From positions 10,483,501 to 10,547,500 of the forward strand of contig OX344762.1 of the NCBI GenBank assembly GCA_947034895.1: a stretch of DNA of 64,000 bases. The letters run 5' to 3'. The translations under genes were made by a program, and so were the position numbers. The stretch comes from Rhytidiadelphus loreus. Taxonomy: Eukaryota > Streptophyta > Bryopsida > Hypnales > Hylocomiaceae. The stretch's first letter is position 1. The number at the start of each line of letters is the position of its first letter. The notes beneath the pieces were generated by a model. It saw only the letters and a program-made list of their open reading frames with translations. It was not told the DNA's origin and ran no database searches. Of this stretch, positions 35,051 through 48,079 are shown piece after piece.

Positions 35051-36234
35051 CACTACAGAAAAATGGACACAAATGCGACTACAAAAGAATGATTGGCTGT
35101 CTGGAATGACTTAATCTCCCTAATTGCACTACTGCTACAAGAACCACAACACTAGAGTCATATTGCAGTTGGGAGCGCGACTTTCGGATGAGGACTTCAG
35201 AAGTAGAAACCTCCATCTCTTGTATTTCATTAACTATGTCATTGAACTATAGACGTGGACATAGTGAATTCCTACATGGAAGCTACAGTCGCCAAGTTTC
35301 CTCACTCATTCCCCAAGTCAGGTTGTCATATACTGTAACTTCACGACACTCCTGTGTGACTAAAGAATGACTACAAAAAAACTTGCCGGTCACTTTAGAG
35401 AAGTTACGACTTCTTGTGGGAAAAGATAAAGATGGAAAGTAGAAAGAATGCGACTACAAAGAAAATAAAACAATGGAGTTTTGAATGGAACTGGCTACTA
35501 TTTATGAGCAATGGCCAATATATAAAAAATAGTAATATTATAATATTATAGTATTAATAAATTAATAAATTAAATTAAATATTTAAAAATTAATTAATTA
35601 ATTTTTTAATATTAAAATATTAAAAAGTACTAAAATAATACTAAAATACTAAATACTAATAATACTAATTAATTTTTTTTTAAATAGTTTGATGTGGTTG
35701 CATATTAGATTACAAACCATTATGGTTACGAATTCATCTTAATAAAAAAAACGCACTTTCTAGATGGCATCTCAAAGCCATCTTTCCTAAGGCTGTCTTT
35801 CTTTATCTCTCCAAAGTTTCATCCGTTTGTACTTCGTTAGGTGATAATAAAATATGCTCCATGACTTGTAAATAACTTGTCTGAAATGACTGCAGCGCTT
35901 GCAGTCACATTTCCGTTTTGCGACTGCACTACGACTGTTTTGCAGTCATTTGCGGAGTCACGTTTTTCTCTGTTTTTTTGTAGTGTTTCACGTGTTGGAT
36001 AAGTCATGCATTTCTTTTACCTTCTTTTCTTTATCACCTAAGTCATCGCTTTTATCATCCATGAATACATCCAAGGTAGAAGTGGATGGTGATAGTATAC
36101 CCACAGTCATTTACATAAATGACTTGTTGACAATGACTCCAAGACCCTCAAGTCATTTTGAAGTTGACAGTGTTTGGAATGATTGATTTGAAGTCATGTT
36201 TTGTAGTGGCAAATGTACTCATTTTTTTGTAGTG
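35051..36234. mobile_element. Non-autonomous CACTA (En/Spm) element, 1.18 kb
   Basis: The left end CACTACAGAAAAATGGACAC and the inverted right end CACTACAAAAAAATGAGTAC match for about 30 bases, including a second GCGACTAC/GCCACTAC. ATT flanks both sides (35048-35050, 36235-36237). Subterminal GACTACAAA-like motifs repeat inside, as expected for CACTA. A further CACTACAAAAAAA-type end lies inside near 35972-35985 on the minus strand. No transposase is visible; the middle is AT-only sequence. Confidence 0.87.
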
Positions 36235-37720
36235 ATTTAAAGAGGCCAATTTGGCATAGATATTCATATGTGACTTGCAATTCAATCAATTATAATTGCA
36301 AAGTGCCAATTTGGCATGCATATTTATATGTTACTTCCAATACAATCAATGATAAAAAGATTGACTTTGTAAATATAAACCTATGTTCGCTTTGCCCCCA
36401 TTGTCTATGTACTCTATCTTTGTCTATGAAATCAAAACCTATACATTGTTGGATTGTCCCAATATATTGTATCTAGTATGCTTGTGAGGATTGACATGGA
36501 TAATGTTGTTCCGATCACTACTATGCTCTGCACTTGCAATAATAGAATTGACATAATCAAACCTAGCCCTTCTAGCCTCGCTAACCTAGCCCAAATTCAC
36601 CACAAGGTTTATTAATCCATCCAATTTTAGTATTGATTTGCCTAATCTCAATAATACAAAGATGACTCTAGGTGAGGACTCTCCCAAATCCTTTTTGTAA
36701 AGGCCTATAGACTTTTTTATCACCAAAACATTGCTTGCCACCAAGGTCAGCATCGCCATAGCCAATGGAACCCTATTTGCCCTACATTCTTGCATGGCGA
36801 GATCCAACAATACTCAAGTGTTGAACATCTTAACCATCAACAATATTATTGTCTACAACAACAAAATTAGGCACCAAGTTGCTAAGATTTGCAAAAATTT
36901 AAGGTTAGAAATACTAAATCCAACTCCATATTAATGTGCATGTCATTGTTGCACTATTGATTTTAAAAATAGTTGAAACTATTTAGAACCCATCACCACT
37001 ATCAAAGCCATCTTTGACTTCACTATTACACAATTCCTCCTCTTCAACCTAGTCTTTGTTGTCAAAAGCCTCTCTTTGCCCTAATTTTACTATTCCTTCT
37101 CACATTTGTTAAAGATCATCTTTTTTTCTCCTAATTTTCTATCTCTAACTAGTTGTTTCTTCACCACTTTTTTTATCTATCATTGTTAACTATCCATGTG
37201 CTATTTTAGAGTGTGATCTTCATTGGCTAGGCTCCTTAAATTGTTGAATTCTTTTTCTTATCTAAACTTCAAGAACTTCTATTTGACTAAAGTAATTGAT
37301 CTTGATAGTAGTAGAAAACATGCCCAACTACTTTACATAGGAAGGTGATGCACCAATTGACTTGGCCATAGTCAATTGACATATATCTCCATCTCTAATA
37401 TTGCTAGTCAAATTTAGCATTGATTCCTAAATTTCAAACCAAATTGGTTTATTGTTTTTTGGTTTGGCACTATTGAAAGGTTGTTTCATTTCCTAAATTC
37501 AATATGTATAAATTTGTGCTTTAACCTCTACACTTGTTCATCCATTGTAATCTTTGTTGTCTATCCAACACCATGCTTTGAATTTTTTTTATTCTTTCTT
37601 TTTAGTATTTAACTAACATATGTTGGAAAGAAAACTCATACCATACAATGTTTTGATTATTAATTCCGTAGATCTATCAATTCCAATATACTCTTCACAA
37701 ACACGGTCTTCTCTTGTTTA
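36235..37720. other. Spacer, no gene recognised
   Basis: A short tandem duplication of about 65 bp with GCCAATTTGGCAT lies at about 36246-36350. The minus-strand open frame at 36586-36810 has no recognisable domain. The rest is pyrimidine-rich AT sequence. Confidence 0.45.
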
Positions 37721-38169
37721 GAGCATCGCCACCATGGGGCGCCCAATCGCTGACGGTGAACCCACGGTGCCATCCCAAAAAATTCTCCCGGACACTGCTG
37801 AGTGAGACCACCCCATCGTGCATACAGCCAGAGCACTCCAAATCTGGGGAATGCTTCTGCCACGACTCACACTCCTAGCATGAAACGGATAAAAAAAGAC
37901 CCCAAATCTCCTCGGAAGTTGCTGCTACAATAATCTCAAGCATGTTCTCAAGGACAAGGTCTGTTGTTTTGCATCAGAAAACACGGACAATCTTCAAACT
38001 CCGGGCGCGGTTCAGTTTCCCCGTCCACGCTGTGCTGAGGAGAAATCCTGGATTTTTGACGCGCCCGGTTGCCAACCGGGCTCAGCCAGGGTCACCAGGG
38101 TCACGGTGGGGAATGGTTTCGAGGCCGGCTTGCCCCGGCCCCATTTACAGCGCAGGGGTGGCGATGCTC
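37721..38169. mobile_element. PIF/Harbinger-type MITE, copy 2
   Basis: Ends read GAGCATCGCCACC on both strands, with TTA flanks at 37718-37720 and 38170-38172. It is 449 bp with a GC-rich, non-coding interior. Its termini resemble those of 29348-29744 but the interior differs, so it is a separate subfamily. Confidence 0.8.
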
Positions 38170-38532
38170 TTAGTACTGATATTTTGTGCATAAAACACGC
38201 TTTAGGAGCACTTCAATATTTAGTTATGATGTCCAGTCAAGCATAGTGTGTGCAAAAAACGTTGTATACAACTAGAAATATTGAACAACACATATTGAAC
38301 TAACAAATACAACTATTCAATTGGTTCACACAATCGATAGTTGCTACTTTCACAGAAAGTACTGCTTTGAGACACAGAGATCAGGTCATAATTCTCAATC
38401 GATCAGTAAAAGTATTCTAATGCATAACAAATTCGCTCTACAAGCAACAGTAGAGCGAACCCATCAAATGCACCAAACAAATTGAACACAACAAACACAA
38501 AAATCGAACGTATACATTTCTTAGGGTTTCAG
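38170..38532. other. Spacer adjoining right arm, with short hairpin
   Basis: TTCGCTCTAC and GTAGAGCGAA form a perfect 10-bp stem with an 8-base loop at about 38431-38458, 75 bases from the inner edge of the right arm. No gene seen. Confidence 0.55.
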
Positions 38533-38539
38533 TGGCAGG

Positions 38540-41032
38540 CAACGACACTTTGGGCTGCAACCTGATGTATTGAAGCGACTCTACACTTATTACCCAGAAG
38601 CAAGGAAAGCATGGCTTTGAGCTTCCAGTCCCACCATCACCACACACCTATTTGGCTCCACTTCATACCAATGGCACCAATACAGAACAGAACCTTCAAG
38701 AAGGTCTACTCGAGTAAAAAAAGCACGCACATATATTTACGAACATCGAACATCGAACATCGAACATCAATATCGAAAACAGAAGCCCAACGAAATACCT
38801 CAAAAACTACCTTGTTCAAAAAGAAAATCATTATACTCGCACAAAAGCAAACCTAATGGTCATAAAGTAAAATCCTTACCTTGACAGGTTCGCAAACGCA
38901 TTACAAGCTGCTTCACGGAGATCCCGGACGACTTCCCCACACTGGAGCGCAGGGTCATAACTGCATATCCAATCCTACACCAACGACTCCCAATTCAGTG
39001 CACGCAATGGCCGACACAATGGTGCTGGCTCGGAAGAACGCAAAAGAAAATCAAAACAAGGAACGAAGAGCGACCGCGATCGAGAAATAATCCTCAATCA
39101 AAAGGCTGAGCTCTCAAATGAACGAAGACGTCCCTACCATTCTTCAACGTCAAGCTCCAAGTGTAGCGGCCGTTAAGCATGCATTGCTCCCAGCTGCACC
39201 ATTCAAACGAAAGTAAGGCAATCGGCGCCGTGCAAGAACATACAACTCGGACATTCATAGGCAAGCAAGGACGGAAACCTGAAGTACAACCAACTCATAG
39301 CGCTAAAAGAGACACCCACAACAAGCTTCGACATTTGCACATGCTCCAGGAATGACAGATGTACGTTCGGACAGGCCCATTCCTCCAGGAACAAAATTCG
39401 AGGATTTCGTGTAGTCGACGAATGCCGGCTGCAAAGAGGTTATACTATTGAATCTCACTGAAGGCAGCCAAGCACCTCAGATTCCGAAATGGAATCTGAA
39501 ATCCACTTAGAAAAAACTTACAAACAGACAGGATACTCACGGAGAGGCCCCAGACCGAGCTGCAGAAGAAACTGCGGAGAAAAACACAAGCAGGACGAAG
39601 AGGTTCGAGCCAACATCCTGTCCTCCTGTGCATCAGACATGCCATCTTCTCGTCGACGCAGGGTTCTACGCTCTTCAAACTGGGTCCCCAAAAAGACTTC
39701 CTCTTTCGTCCCGGAATTCCTGGAAAATCAGACACAGAGCGGGACATTTTTATAGGGGCATATCTTACATTCCTGAAAAGTAAATGGACGACAAACGTGA
39801 AAAAAATACAACCCCATGTCCCCAAGTCAAACAAAGACACAAACGGGGTCTTAATAACAAGAAAATTAACAGCTCGTGCGGGTGGATGATACACACATCC
39901 CACTGCAGGTACAATGCATTCAGTACCTGGAAACTAATGGCAACACCCGAACGGCCACGCAAAAACGAGTCTCCACAACACACGGAAAAAACCGAACGAT
40001 ACGGGGACACCATGATTACAGCGGAACAAACCCTGTAACACTTGGGCTGAGGAAAAACACACACGCACATCATGGACCACTGCCCATTCCCACAGGCTAC
40101 AACAACGCACATGTTCACGCAACATCACACAACGTGAATCTGTATGATACAGAAGAAACTGCAAACTTGTAATCAAAAGAACAATAAACAGGAAACAGGG
40201 ACAAAGATGTAGGCTACTTACACCAACAACCAACCCCATAACTCGCTGGTTGCAGCGGATGCTACGAACAAGTTATCTCTTACATTGAGCACAGGAACAG
40301 GAAGGAACAGAACTACACAGGGATGAATGCAACCCATCGTCGGACAGTCGAAAACACCACGGAATACCTTTAAAATCCACGCGAGCCACAACGTGGGGGT
40401 AACAGTAACAGACAACAAAGAAATCTTAACGATAAGGTGATCCGGAAAAAGAAAAAAAAGGGGACTGGGAAAAGTCACAAGTAAAACCCCTTCAGAGTAA
40501 AGCGAACGTATGCACTCAATCACTCTCACTCACGCATAGACGCATAACGACAGCGTCAAGAATAAAGCGAGAATAAAGATCACAGCAACGGTGACTACAG
40601 GACAAGGGCAATGGATGACATCTCCACGAAACAATGCTGACCAACACGGCACCACAACGACGAAATTCAGGCCTATACGAACATGGACGCAAAAAAACTC
40701 GGAACACAACGACGACAAAGACTGCCGCTGGGAACTTTGGCACACAACGCAGGAGAGAGACGTGAACAACTGAAAAGGAGATACTCCACATTCAACTTCC
40801 TAAATTCGCCATAAATGGTACATGTCACCGGGGCGCCAGCGACCACCAGAGAACAATAAAGCAAACAAGCTTGCTAGACTAGGAAAAAGCGGTTTTCCCC
40901 ACCTGCAGTGTGATTGGTGTTGGCGCCCGATCAGCGGATCAATTACAGGGCCAGTCCAATTACTTCCCCGCACGGACACTCTAATGTGCGTCTCTACTCT
41001 TGGTCACAGGAAACCCCTGGTCCCAACGGGGT
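38540..41032 (-). other. Arm-internal region downstream of right CELF gene
   Basis: Same content as 24205-26697, including four TGTTCGA units at 38740-38768 (three on the left). No convincing coding exon. Confidence 0.4.
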
Positions 41033-44000
41033 TCAGTAGGGTTTACTTTGTTTCGTATCCCGCTTCAGCTGAACCTTCAACCTTTTACCACTCAACTGGA
41101 ATCCGTTCATGACGTTGATAGCGGCTTGGGCTGCTTCAGGACTGTCATAACTCACGAAACCTGCACCATCCACCAAAGTCACATCAGTCCTCCTCTGAAA
41201 CAGACCCCAGTTGGAACACACGAACACGAAGGGGAAAGACATAGAGATCGAAGAAACACAATACAATGGCACAAAATGTTGAAACTTCTCTGTGGATTGA
41301 CGATCGCTAAAAAAAGATTAAACCCTAAACGAAGGCCTCAGGGCTCTTGAAACGAAAACCAGATGTGCAATAAAGTATGCGGCCCACAAATGTTCTATTA
41401 AGACGGAATAAAGATGTAAAGAATCGGAACTCTAAAATATCCATACTTGAAAAGTACTTCGAAAACTTCGTCAAATTAATACTGAAGTATGTAATTCGAG
41501 AAATTCACTAAAAGTAGAATCGTCACAGGTAGCATATGAAGATTATATACTAGCAAGGATTCTATCTTTCAACGATTAATTAGAAAAGGGAAACAATCTC
41601 ACGATCAAAACAACATTATTTTCTCTTCAAAGTTATAAGCGAACAGTAACGACACGAAGAGAATATTGAACGCTTCGCATACATGTCTTCAGCAATAAAG
41701 GTCGAAGGAAGCAACATCAATTTGTAATATAACTATACAAAGATATCGCAGTTCAGAATGCAGTAAAACAAAAAATACACAGGTTATACCACCCAAGATT
41801 CCCACGCAGATTGACCAGAAAATGGTGGGTTCGGCCCGCATTCAAATCATGAGATTTAAGACAGGCGACCCATCGACAGAAACACCGGAGGTGTAGTGCT
41901 GCTATCAGCAGGTTTAGAACGCAGACAACAAAGACGCCATGGATAACCACTTGGACCTCGCAAAAAAAAGGTGGTTACTGTGGACAGCGGGGAGGATTCA
42001 GCATACCCACTGCTCCAGAATATTATGATTTTCAAAGAAAGAAAGTCAGAACGTATGCTGTATGGCTCGGGACAAACTGGAAACGAGAACATGGTCTAAA
42101 AGATAATCGGAAAAAACATATGCAAAGTCCATGAACGAAGCAAAACAAGGCAGCAGACAAATCCAGGGATGCAAATTAGGCTCAGAAAATTATGAGAGAG
42201 AACAACTGCACAACGACATACCAAAGCACTTGCTGGCTCCAGTTGTCTTGTCGACAAACACCTTCGCACTAATAACATTTCCAAAAGATGAAAAGGCTGT
42301 AGATAGTTCCTGATCACCAAATTCAGGGGGGATGTGATAAATAAAAAGATTCGCGCCGGCTGGACCTGCAATACAACAGAACCACCAACCTCGTTTCTGT
42401 CAAACCTCCACAACATTCAGTCCGTCAGAGCAGGAGAGGACTCGTACAGCAGAAACAAACAAAGCAGCTTGTCTATCTCTCTTGAGCAATATCGGACAAC
42501 TCATTCGAGTACTCAGTTTCAGCTGTTTCATAATCGGATTCCACTCCCAATATCACATCATCCTATAAAACGACACTCGGCAATATCCTGCACACTTGCC
42601 ACTCTATCATTCACTGCACCAGACTGCTCACACATTCAAACGACGTCCCAGTCCGTAGTCTGGGAACCCAGGCAGGCACTCTAAAGAAGCAGCGGACTGC
42701 GGCTTGAGAAGTACTACAGTCCGAACAAAATAACGTTGCGATGGACCAACTACCTCGGGTAAGGCGAAGAAAAGCTATGATGAAAGAAAAATACGATACC
42801 TTCTGTCTGAGGACCCACACTAGTCCGAACAGCAGCAGCTGCCGCTTGCGCCGTGTTCATTCCAATCAGAGAAGGAGACAGCGGAGAGGGATACGACTGC
42901 CCTTGATGACCCATCATCTGGCCTTGATAGGGAACCGAGTAAGGCTGCGCTCCGAAGCCATAAGGCGCTGGTTGCATAGGTGCATAAGCGGTGAGATCAG
43001 GCTGAGTTCCTGGAATAGCGCTTGGTAAGCCCACCATGCCGGACTGCGGCGGGTATGGCAGAGCGTAGTTACCCATGGGCTGCAACAAAACTTGCTCCAT
43101 CAGTATTGGGCTATGCAAATCAAACCATGCATTACAAAAACACAGAAACACGAATAGGAATGAAAAAAACGTGCCACGCGAACACCAGACTCTAAAATAA
43201 TGAAGTTCAAAGAAATATAGATACTTCACGCACAGTCTGGCAAACATCGCATAGAAACCAACAAGGGTCGCAGAGAACTGGATGTGAACGTCACCTGGTA
43301 AGGGTAGCCATTATAAGGAGGTGGGCCCGTTACATAGCCCATGGGTACAGCGCCAAATAGGGAGGGCTGCTGACCGGGAATAGGGGGAGAAACAACTTGA
43401 GCTTTCTGCACTTTACGCGCCTGACGTTCTTTCTCGGTGTCAGCCCACTTGACCACCAGCGCAGATAGCGAGCCCTAAAAACACAAACACGGACTTGATA
43501 ATGTCAGGAGCTTGATCTTGAACGACAGAAACACTCCCAGATTCTCGAGGGGAAGGTACTCTGGGCTCAAACTCCCTATTTCAGAAGTACGACCCAGTCT
43601 ATCATTGCCCCGTCACAAGTCCAATAACTAACAGAAACACGAACCAGGTCCACACCAAAAAAAAAAAAATAATCATTTACCTCCATCTTGTGAACACCAT
43701 TCAAAGCCTCAATAGCAGCAATAGCTTGTTCCTTCGTCTCATATTTAAGGAAGGCGCACCCTGCAGACACAACTTCAAATCCCAGCATCAAGATACAGCA
43801 AGGAAAGACAATTGCAAATGTCTACTGTCAGAAAATCCTACCACCGTTGTCTATGAAAGAATGGAGATGGTCTCGCATGTAAATGCATGCACCTTTCGAA
43901 ACTAATTGTAACCCAAACTTCTCAGAACAGTCAGGAAGGTCGGGTAAGATCAGTTCACACTTGACAACGTGGCACACCAGATGGACTTCATGCTGAATCT

Positions 44001-45733
44001 ATAGAATCTAAACATCAATAGTAACAAACAAGTTGCAGGACAGGAATGATGCACAGGACATCCGAGAGAACAGAAGAACGTCGCTTGGCAATAAAAGAGC
44101 CAACTCCGGTTTCTCAGTAATCCTCGAAATGAAAAACGCCACAGAGGCCTCAGTTCTGGTAGTAAAATGGGATCGACACAAGGTGGAAGCCATCATTGCG
44201 GGTGATCAGAGTGAGGAGTTGAAGTTCACCTTTGCTAGTGGGCTGGGAGCCTTTGATGACGGACAGTTCCTTGACAACCCCGTATGGCGAAAAAACAGAC
44301 ATCACGTCTGCTTTGGATGCCCCCTTAGGCAGCATGCCAATAAAAAGCTTGTGCTCTGACCACAGAAACACGCAAAAAGGTTAGAGAGCACAACCAAGAT
44401 GGTCTAATTCCGACTTACATTCTCGGCGGATTCATTCAGATTCCACTGGGACCAGAAAGCAAAAAATACATAATTCGGGAATAGATCTTCTTTTCGAAAT
44501 TGAATTTTAAAATGTAATAAAAGAACGGACTGCATGAGGAGTTCACGAAGGCGAGTCCACAAAAACTTTATTTCAGCAACATCAAACACACAACTCCGTT
44601 AATACATAGCAAGGTTCAATAAACGGGAAACATAGAGAATAAACGTTGGAACATAGAGAAAAGAGACACACCTAATCGTTCCATCTCGCCATCTGCGTAT
44701 TTCACTTGCAAGGCGCTGGCAACCTGTCCACACAAAAATACCAAGACATGTCCTCAGGATTATGTAAAACACGAAATGGTGCAGAAAACACTCGGAAGAC
44801 CCTGGAAGCATCAACAACGCAACTGTTGAGTTGCGTTGTGTCTCCCAGCGCCTGAATGTCGAGTAGACCAGTGTCGAGCAACATCCGGAGACATCGAATG
44901 ACTAAAGAGACAACGACAAACAGTAAATGCTTCATCCTTACAGCAAAGGTACACTCACACAAACGAAGTATATAGAGCTCAAAGAGACTTGAAAACAAGC
45001 CATCAAGAAAGAAGCTTAACTGGCTGAAGAGTACGCTTATTGTGGAAGATCTCAATGGCTTTATCAGCCTCTTGCCTTGTAGTGTAAGTCAGGAAACAGC
45101 ATCCTAGAAGAACAACTCAAATATTCACTAAGCGCATATGCTTCGAAAAACTCCACATAGATAAAGCACCACATTTGAGGAACGCACATTTCATTCAACT
45201 TCGGAGGTACAACAGAAATAAAAAATGCCAAAGGACTGCTGGTCCTGTCCCGGCATGCCAAAAGAATTCCACTCGTGCCACAAAATTCCTGGTTGGAACA
45301 GGGAAATGTCTACACCGAAACACCGGGGACCCCAGATTGAGCTTTACGTTGATGCTAAATACTTGTCCTAAACATGGAATTGATGACACTAAGCTGAGGT
45401 TGAGACATGATCAAAAAGGCTTCTGAAAAGGAACGGAAACACCAGACGCTTCTAATCTGCACTTAATCCAGCCATTATCCAAGACATCACTACACTAATC
45501 TCAACTGGTCAAAATCTCGTCTGAGTACGTATTCCTGGAGATCATCCCAAAGTACACATACCACGGGATTGCTTAGTGAGCTTGTCCTTGATGATGTTAA
45601 TCTCGTACACAGTTCCTGCTTCGGAGAAAACTTCCACTAACTGCTGTTCAGACATCTGCTTCGGCAGCTGACCGACGAACAGTTTAACAGAATCCAAGGC
45701 CCGATTGACTCCATTTTCCATCACACCCTCCAT
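41033..45733 (-). CDS. CELF/Bruno-like RNA-binding protein, right copy (9 coding exons, three RRMs)
   Basis: Exons, in coding order on the minus strand: 45733-45562, 45103-45021, 44723-44672, 44355-44230, 43760-43681, 43474-43295, 43079-42800, 42365-42222, 41160-41033. The predicted 414-residue protein is the same as the left copy, with all RNP1 and RNP2 motifs intact. Splice sites and intron lengths are also conserved. The two genes converge: each promoter is on the outer side of its arm. Upstream of 46408 the promoter sequence differs from the left copy. With no disabling change in either, both are probably functional, and short reads could not tell their transcripts apart except in the outer leader. 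Confidence 0.93.
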
Positions 45734-47080
45734 GACTGCGAAAAAAGAAACAGAAGACTAAATTACGCACAGTCATCAACTTGCAGAGCACTGACAGTGA
45801 GATCCTAAAAACCGGCATCGAAGCTTCTGATTTCCAATAAGACACAGCTCCAATCTATCACGAACAAAATTGTCACGCCAGGTACTGTATATATCCTGCC
45901 AGAGTAAGAAATTCAGAGTGAAAAAATATCAGGAAGACACTTCTGCACAAGATAGATGCAGTCTCCCGGTATAAGCAATCCGCGAAACAAAAACTTTTCA
46001 ATCCTGGAATTTCTTGGAGTAGAAGATTCATATATTCGTCGAATCAGGCGAAACAAGAAAGTGACCAATCCAGAAACCAAACAAAAAATCCAACTCCGCA
46101 TTCACATCCACCGGATTCCAACAAAATCAAAAGAAAACACGTTCAAACAAACACACAGCTGAACTCAGAAATTTTCCACCAGAAACTCGCTTTTCCTTCT
46201 TCACCTCACAAAAATATGCACCTGGAGCCAAATGCCACAGGAAATCTCAACACACTCCTCTCCTCTCGTGTCCTCTCCTCTCCTCTCAGAGTAACAAGGC
46301 GACAGCATGAACTCAGAAATAGCCTGCCATCAACAACAAACAACAAACAATCCAAAACCAAAATTCCAACAAGTAACGATTCACGGAAGGTCGGGGACAA
46401 GAAGAAGAGAGGCCGAAAAGTTAGGTTAATGACGGATTCGAGGACATGGAACAGCAAGCAACCGACCTGAAGGAGAGAGGAGGGAGCACGTGGTTCCAAG
46501 CTGAAAGCGGGATTCGCACCAGAAGAGTAGCGCGGAGGGATGGCGCGGCTCAACCACTGGTGGTCGCAGCAGGAGCTTTCACAAGAAGGAAGAGGAAAGG
46601 GAGTCCAAAAGCACAAACGTAAAAACAGGGAAAAAAAGGATCCCCGACTGCCTACAGTCGTAGCAGCTGCAATGAATGAGGATCCATTGATACCGCACAA
46701 AACTGGCGCTCGAGCGAAGAGACACTCAACGGCGAAGACGGGGCCCTCCGAGACACACTTAACTTACTGTACAGGACATGTACAGTACGAGTGTGAGGGA
46801 GAAGTGCCCCGGCCTCGGACAGCGAGTGGTTTTCATTAGGGCTAGGCTGACTTCGTCTCTCTTTCTAATGCACAAGGAGAAGCTCCCCGATAGGGAACGG
46901 ACGTGGGAGCGTGGATCTGGGATGAAGTACCCCCAGCAGCAGTTAAGTCGAGGTTCCCACTGGTATGGATCGGATATGGGAGCGGCGGTGTCAGAGCTTG
47001 TGCCCCGTGGCGGGGTCAGTTTGTCGAGCTGGCTTTTCAGTTGGACGGCAGAATGTGTGCCCACCTGCAGGTCCTGCGCC
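45734..47080 (-). promoter_or_regulatory. Promoter and 5' leader of the right CELF copy
   Basis: Bases 45734-46407 equal the left copy; 46408-47080 are its diverged homologue. An inverted repeat TACTGTAC/GTACAGTA with three GTAC cores lies at 46766-46788 and has no counterpart on the left. GTAC is the core bound by SPL7/CRR1 copper-response factors; relevance here is inference. Confidence 0.5.
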
Positions 47081-47257
47081 AGGGGTCGCGTGGCCAGTGG
47101 GGTGTGACAGTACTGCATTGGGAGCTCGGGACCTTTCTGGCTGGTTGCTGTAGATGATGGGATGGGGGGCAAGGTAACTTGGCTTTGGGGGGACTTTTCC
47201 TAATAACGTAAGATGGTTATTTGGGGAAAGAAAAGAAAAGAGTATTAGAGTTTACCC

Positions 47258-47484
47258 TTAACCCACAAACAATGCGGAGGACGTTTATCGGCCGATGAAT
47301 GACAAAGAATCTCTCTATGTGGGACAGAAGTGCAATTATTCATCCTCCAAATTTTGTTGTGAAAAGGGAACGTCTTCTACAGTAGTTTGACTTCCAATAG
47401 GTGCTTTTGCAAATTTTTTAAGCCAACAATTCACACGGTAAACAACTGATTTTCACGGTGACGAACTTGTCATTTAAGGGTTAA
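47258..47484. mobile_element. TTAA-flanked MITE, family A copy 2
   Basis: TTAA at both ends, with ends CCCACAAAC and (inverted) CCCTTAAATG. The interior contains GTCTTCTACAGTAGTTTGAC and AATTCACACGG, as in the other copies. It abuts copy 3, sharing the TTAA at 47481. Confidence 0.7.
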
Positions 47485-47694
47485 AGGATGAAGGGGTGAC
47501 CTTGGAAATCATCCCTATTCATTACCGGTGTGAATCATGGGCTTTAGAAATAGGAAAAGCACTTGTTGGAAGTCAAACTACTGTAGAAGACCTCCCCTTT
47601 TGACAACAAAATTCTAAGGATTAATAGTCCCGCTTCTATCCTATTACAAGGATTTCCTGTCACCCATCAAAAGACAATGACATTTAAGGGTTAA
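47481..47694. mobile_element. TTAA-flanked MITE, family A copy 3 (inverted to copy 2)
   Basis: TTAA at 47481 and 47691. Its sequence GGGGTGACCTTGGAAATCAT, then TGTGAATCATGGGCTTTAGA, then the conserved GTAGAAGACC block matches the reverse complement of 9342-9541 closely. Its left terminal bases look lost or replaced where it meets copy 2. Confidence 0.68.
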
Positions 47695-48079
47695 TCATAA
47701 AGTTTATCTCTCTTTGTAAATTGGTGTCAGAGGAAGGTTTAACTAGGAATAGGACAACATAAGCATGGCACCAAACTCCATTGGACCTTAGTTTTGGTCC
47801 TCCATGCGTTCCCTCCCATATTATACATACTATACAATGAACTCTATTGTCTTGCAAAATATTCATCTATGTTTAGTGAATGTTTCTAAATTTTTCATCT
47901 CAATAGTTCATCCAAAAAAAATCAAAGTAGGATGTAATTGCTACATTTGGATGAATATATAAATAATTGGATGAATAAATGATACTTTATCTATAATATG
48001 TATGATTTCGGATGTAAATATTTTCATATACAAGCCAACTATTTGACTCTCATAATACCAGTGCACCTCAATTTTGTAC
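47695..48079. other. AT-rich spacer
   Basis: No feature recognised. Confidence 0.5.

Larger units (their letters stand above)
38533..47080. repeat. Right arm of large inverted repeat
   Basis: Reverse complement of 18170-26697. The inner part 38533-46407 matches without substitutions in the stretches I compared. From 46408 outward the match falls to roughly 80-90 percent by eye, with many indels, and fades near 47080. The spacer between arms is about 11.8 kb. Confidence 0.95.

Noticed and set aside
35500..35700. Replication or scaffold-attachment site in the extreme AT stretch
   Set aside because: It is simple ATTA/AATA sequence inside a CACTA element; nothing beyond AT content supports a function.
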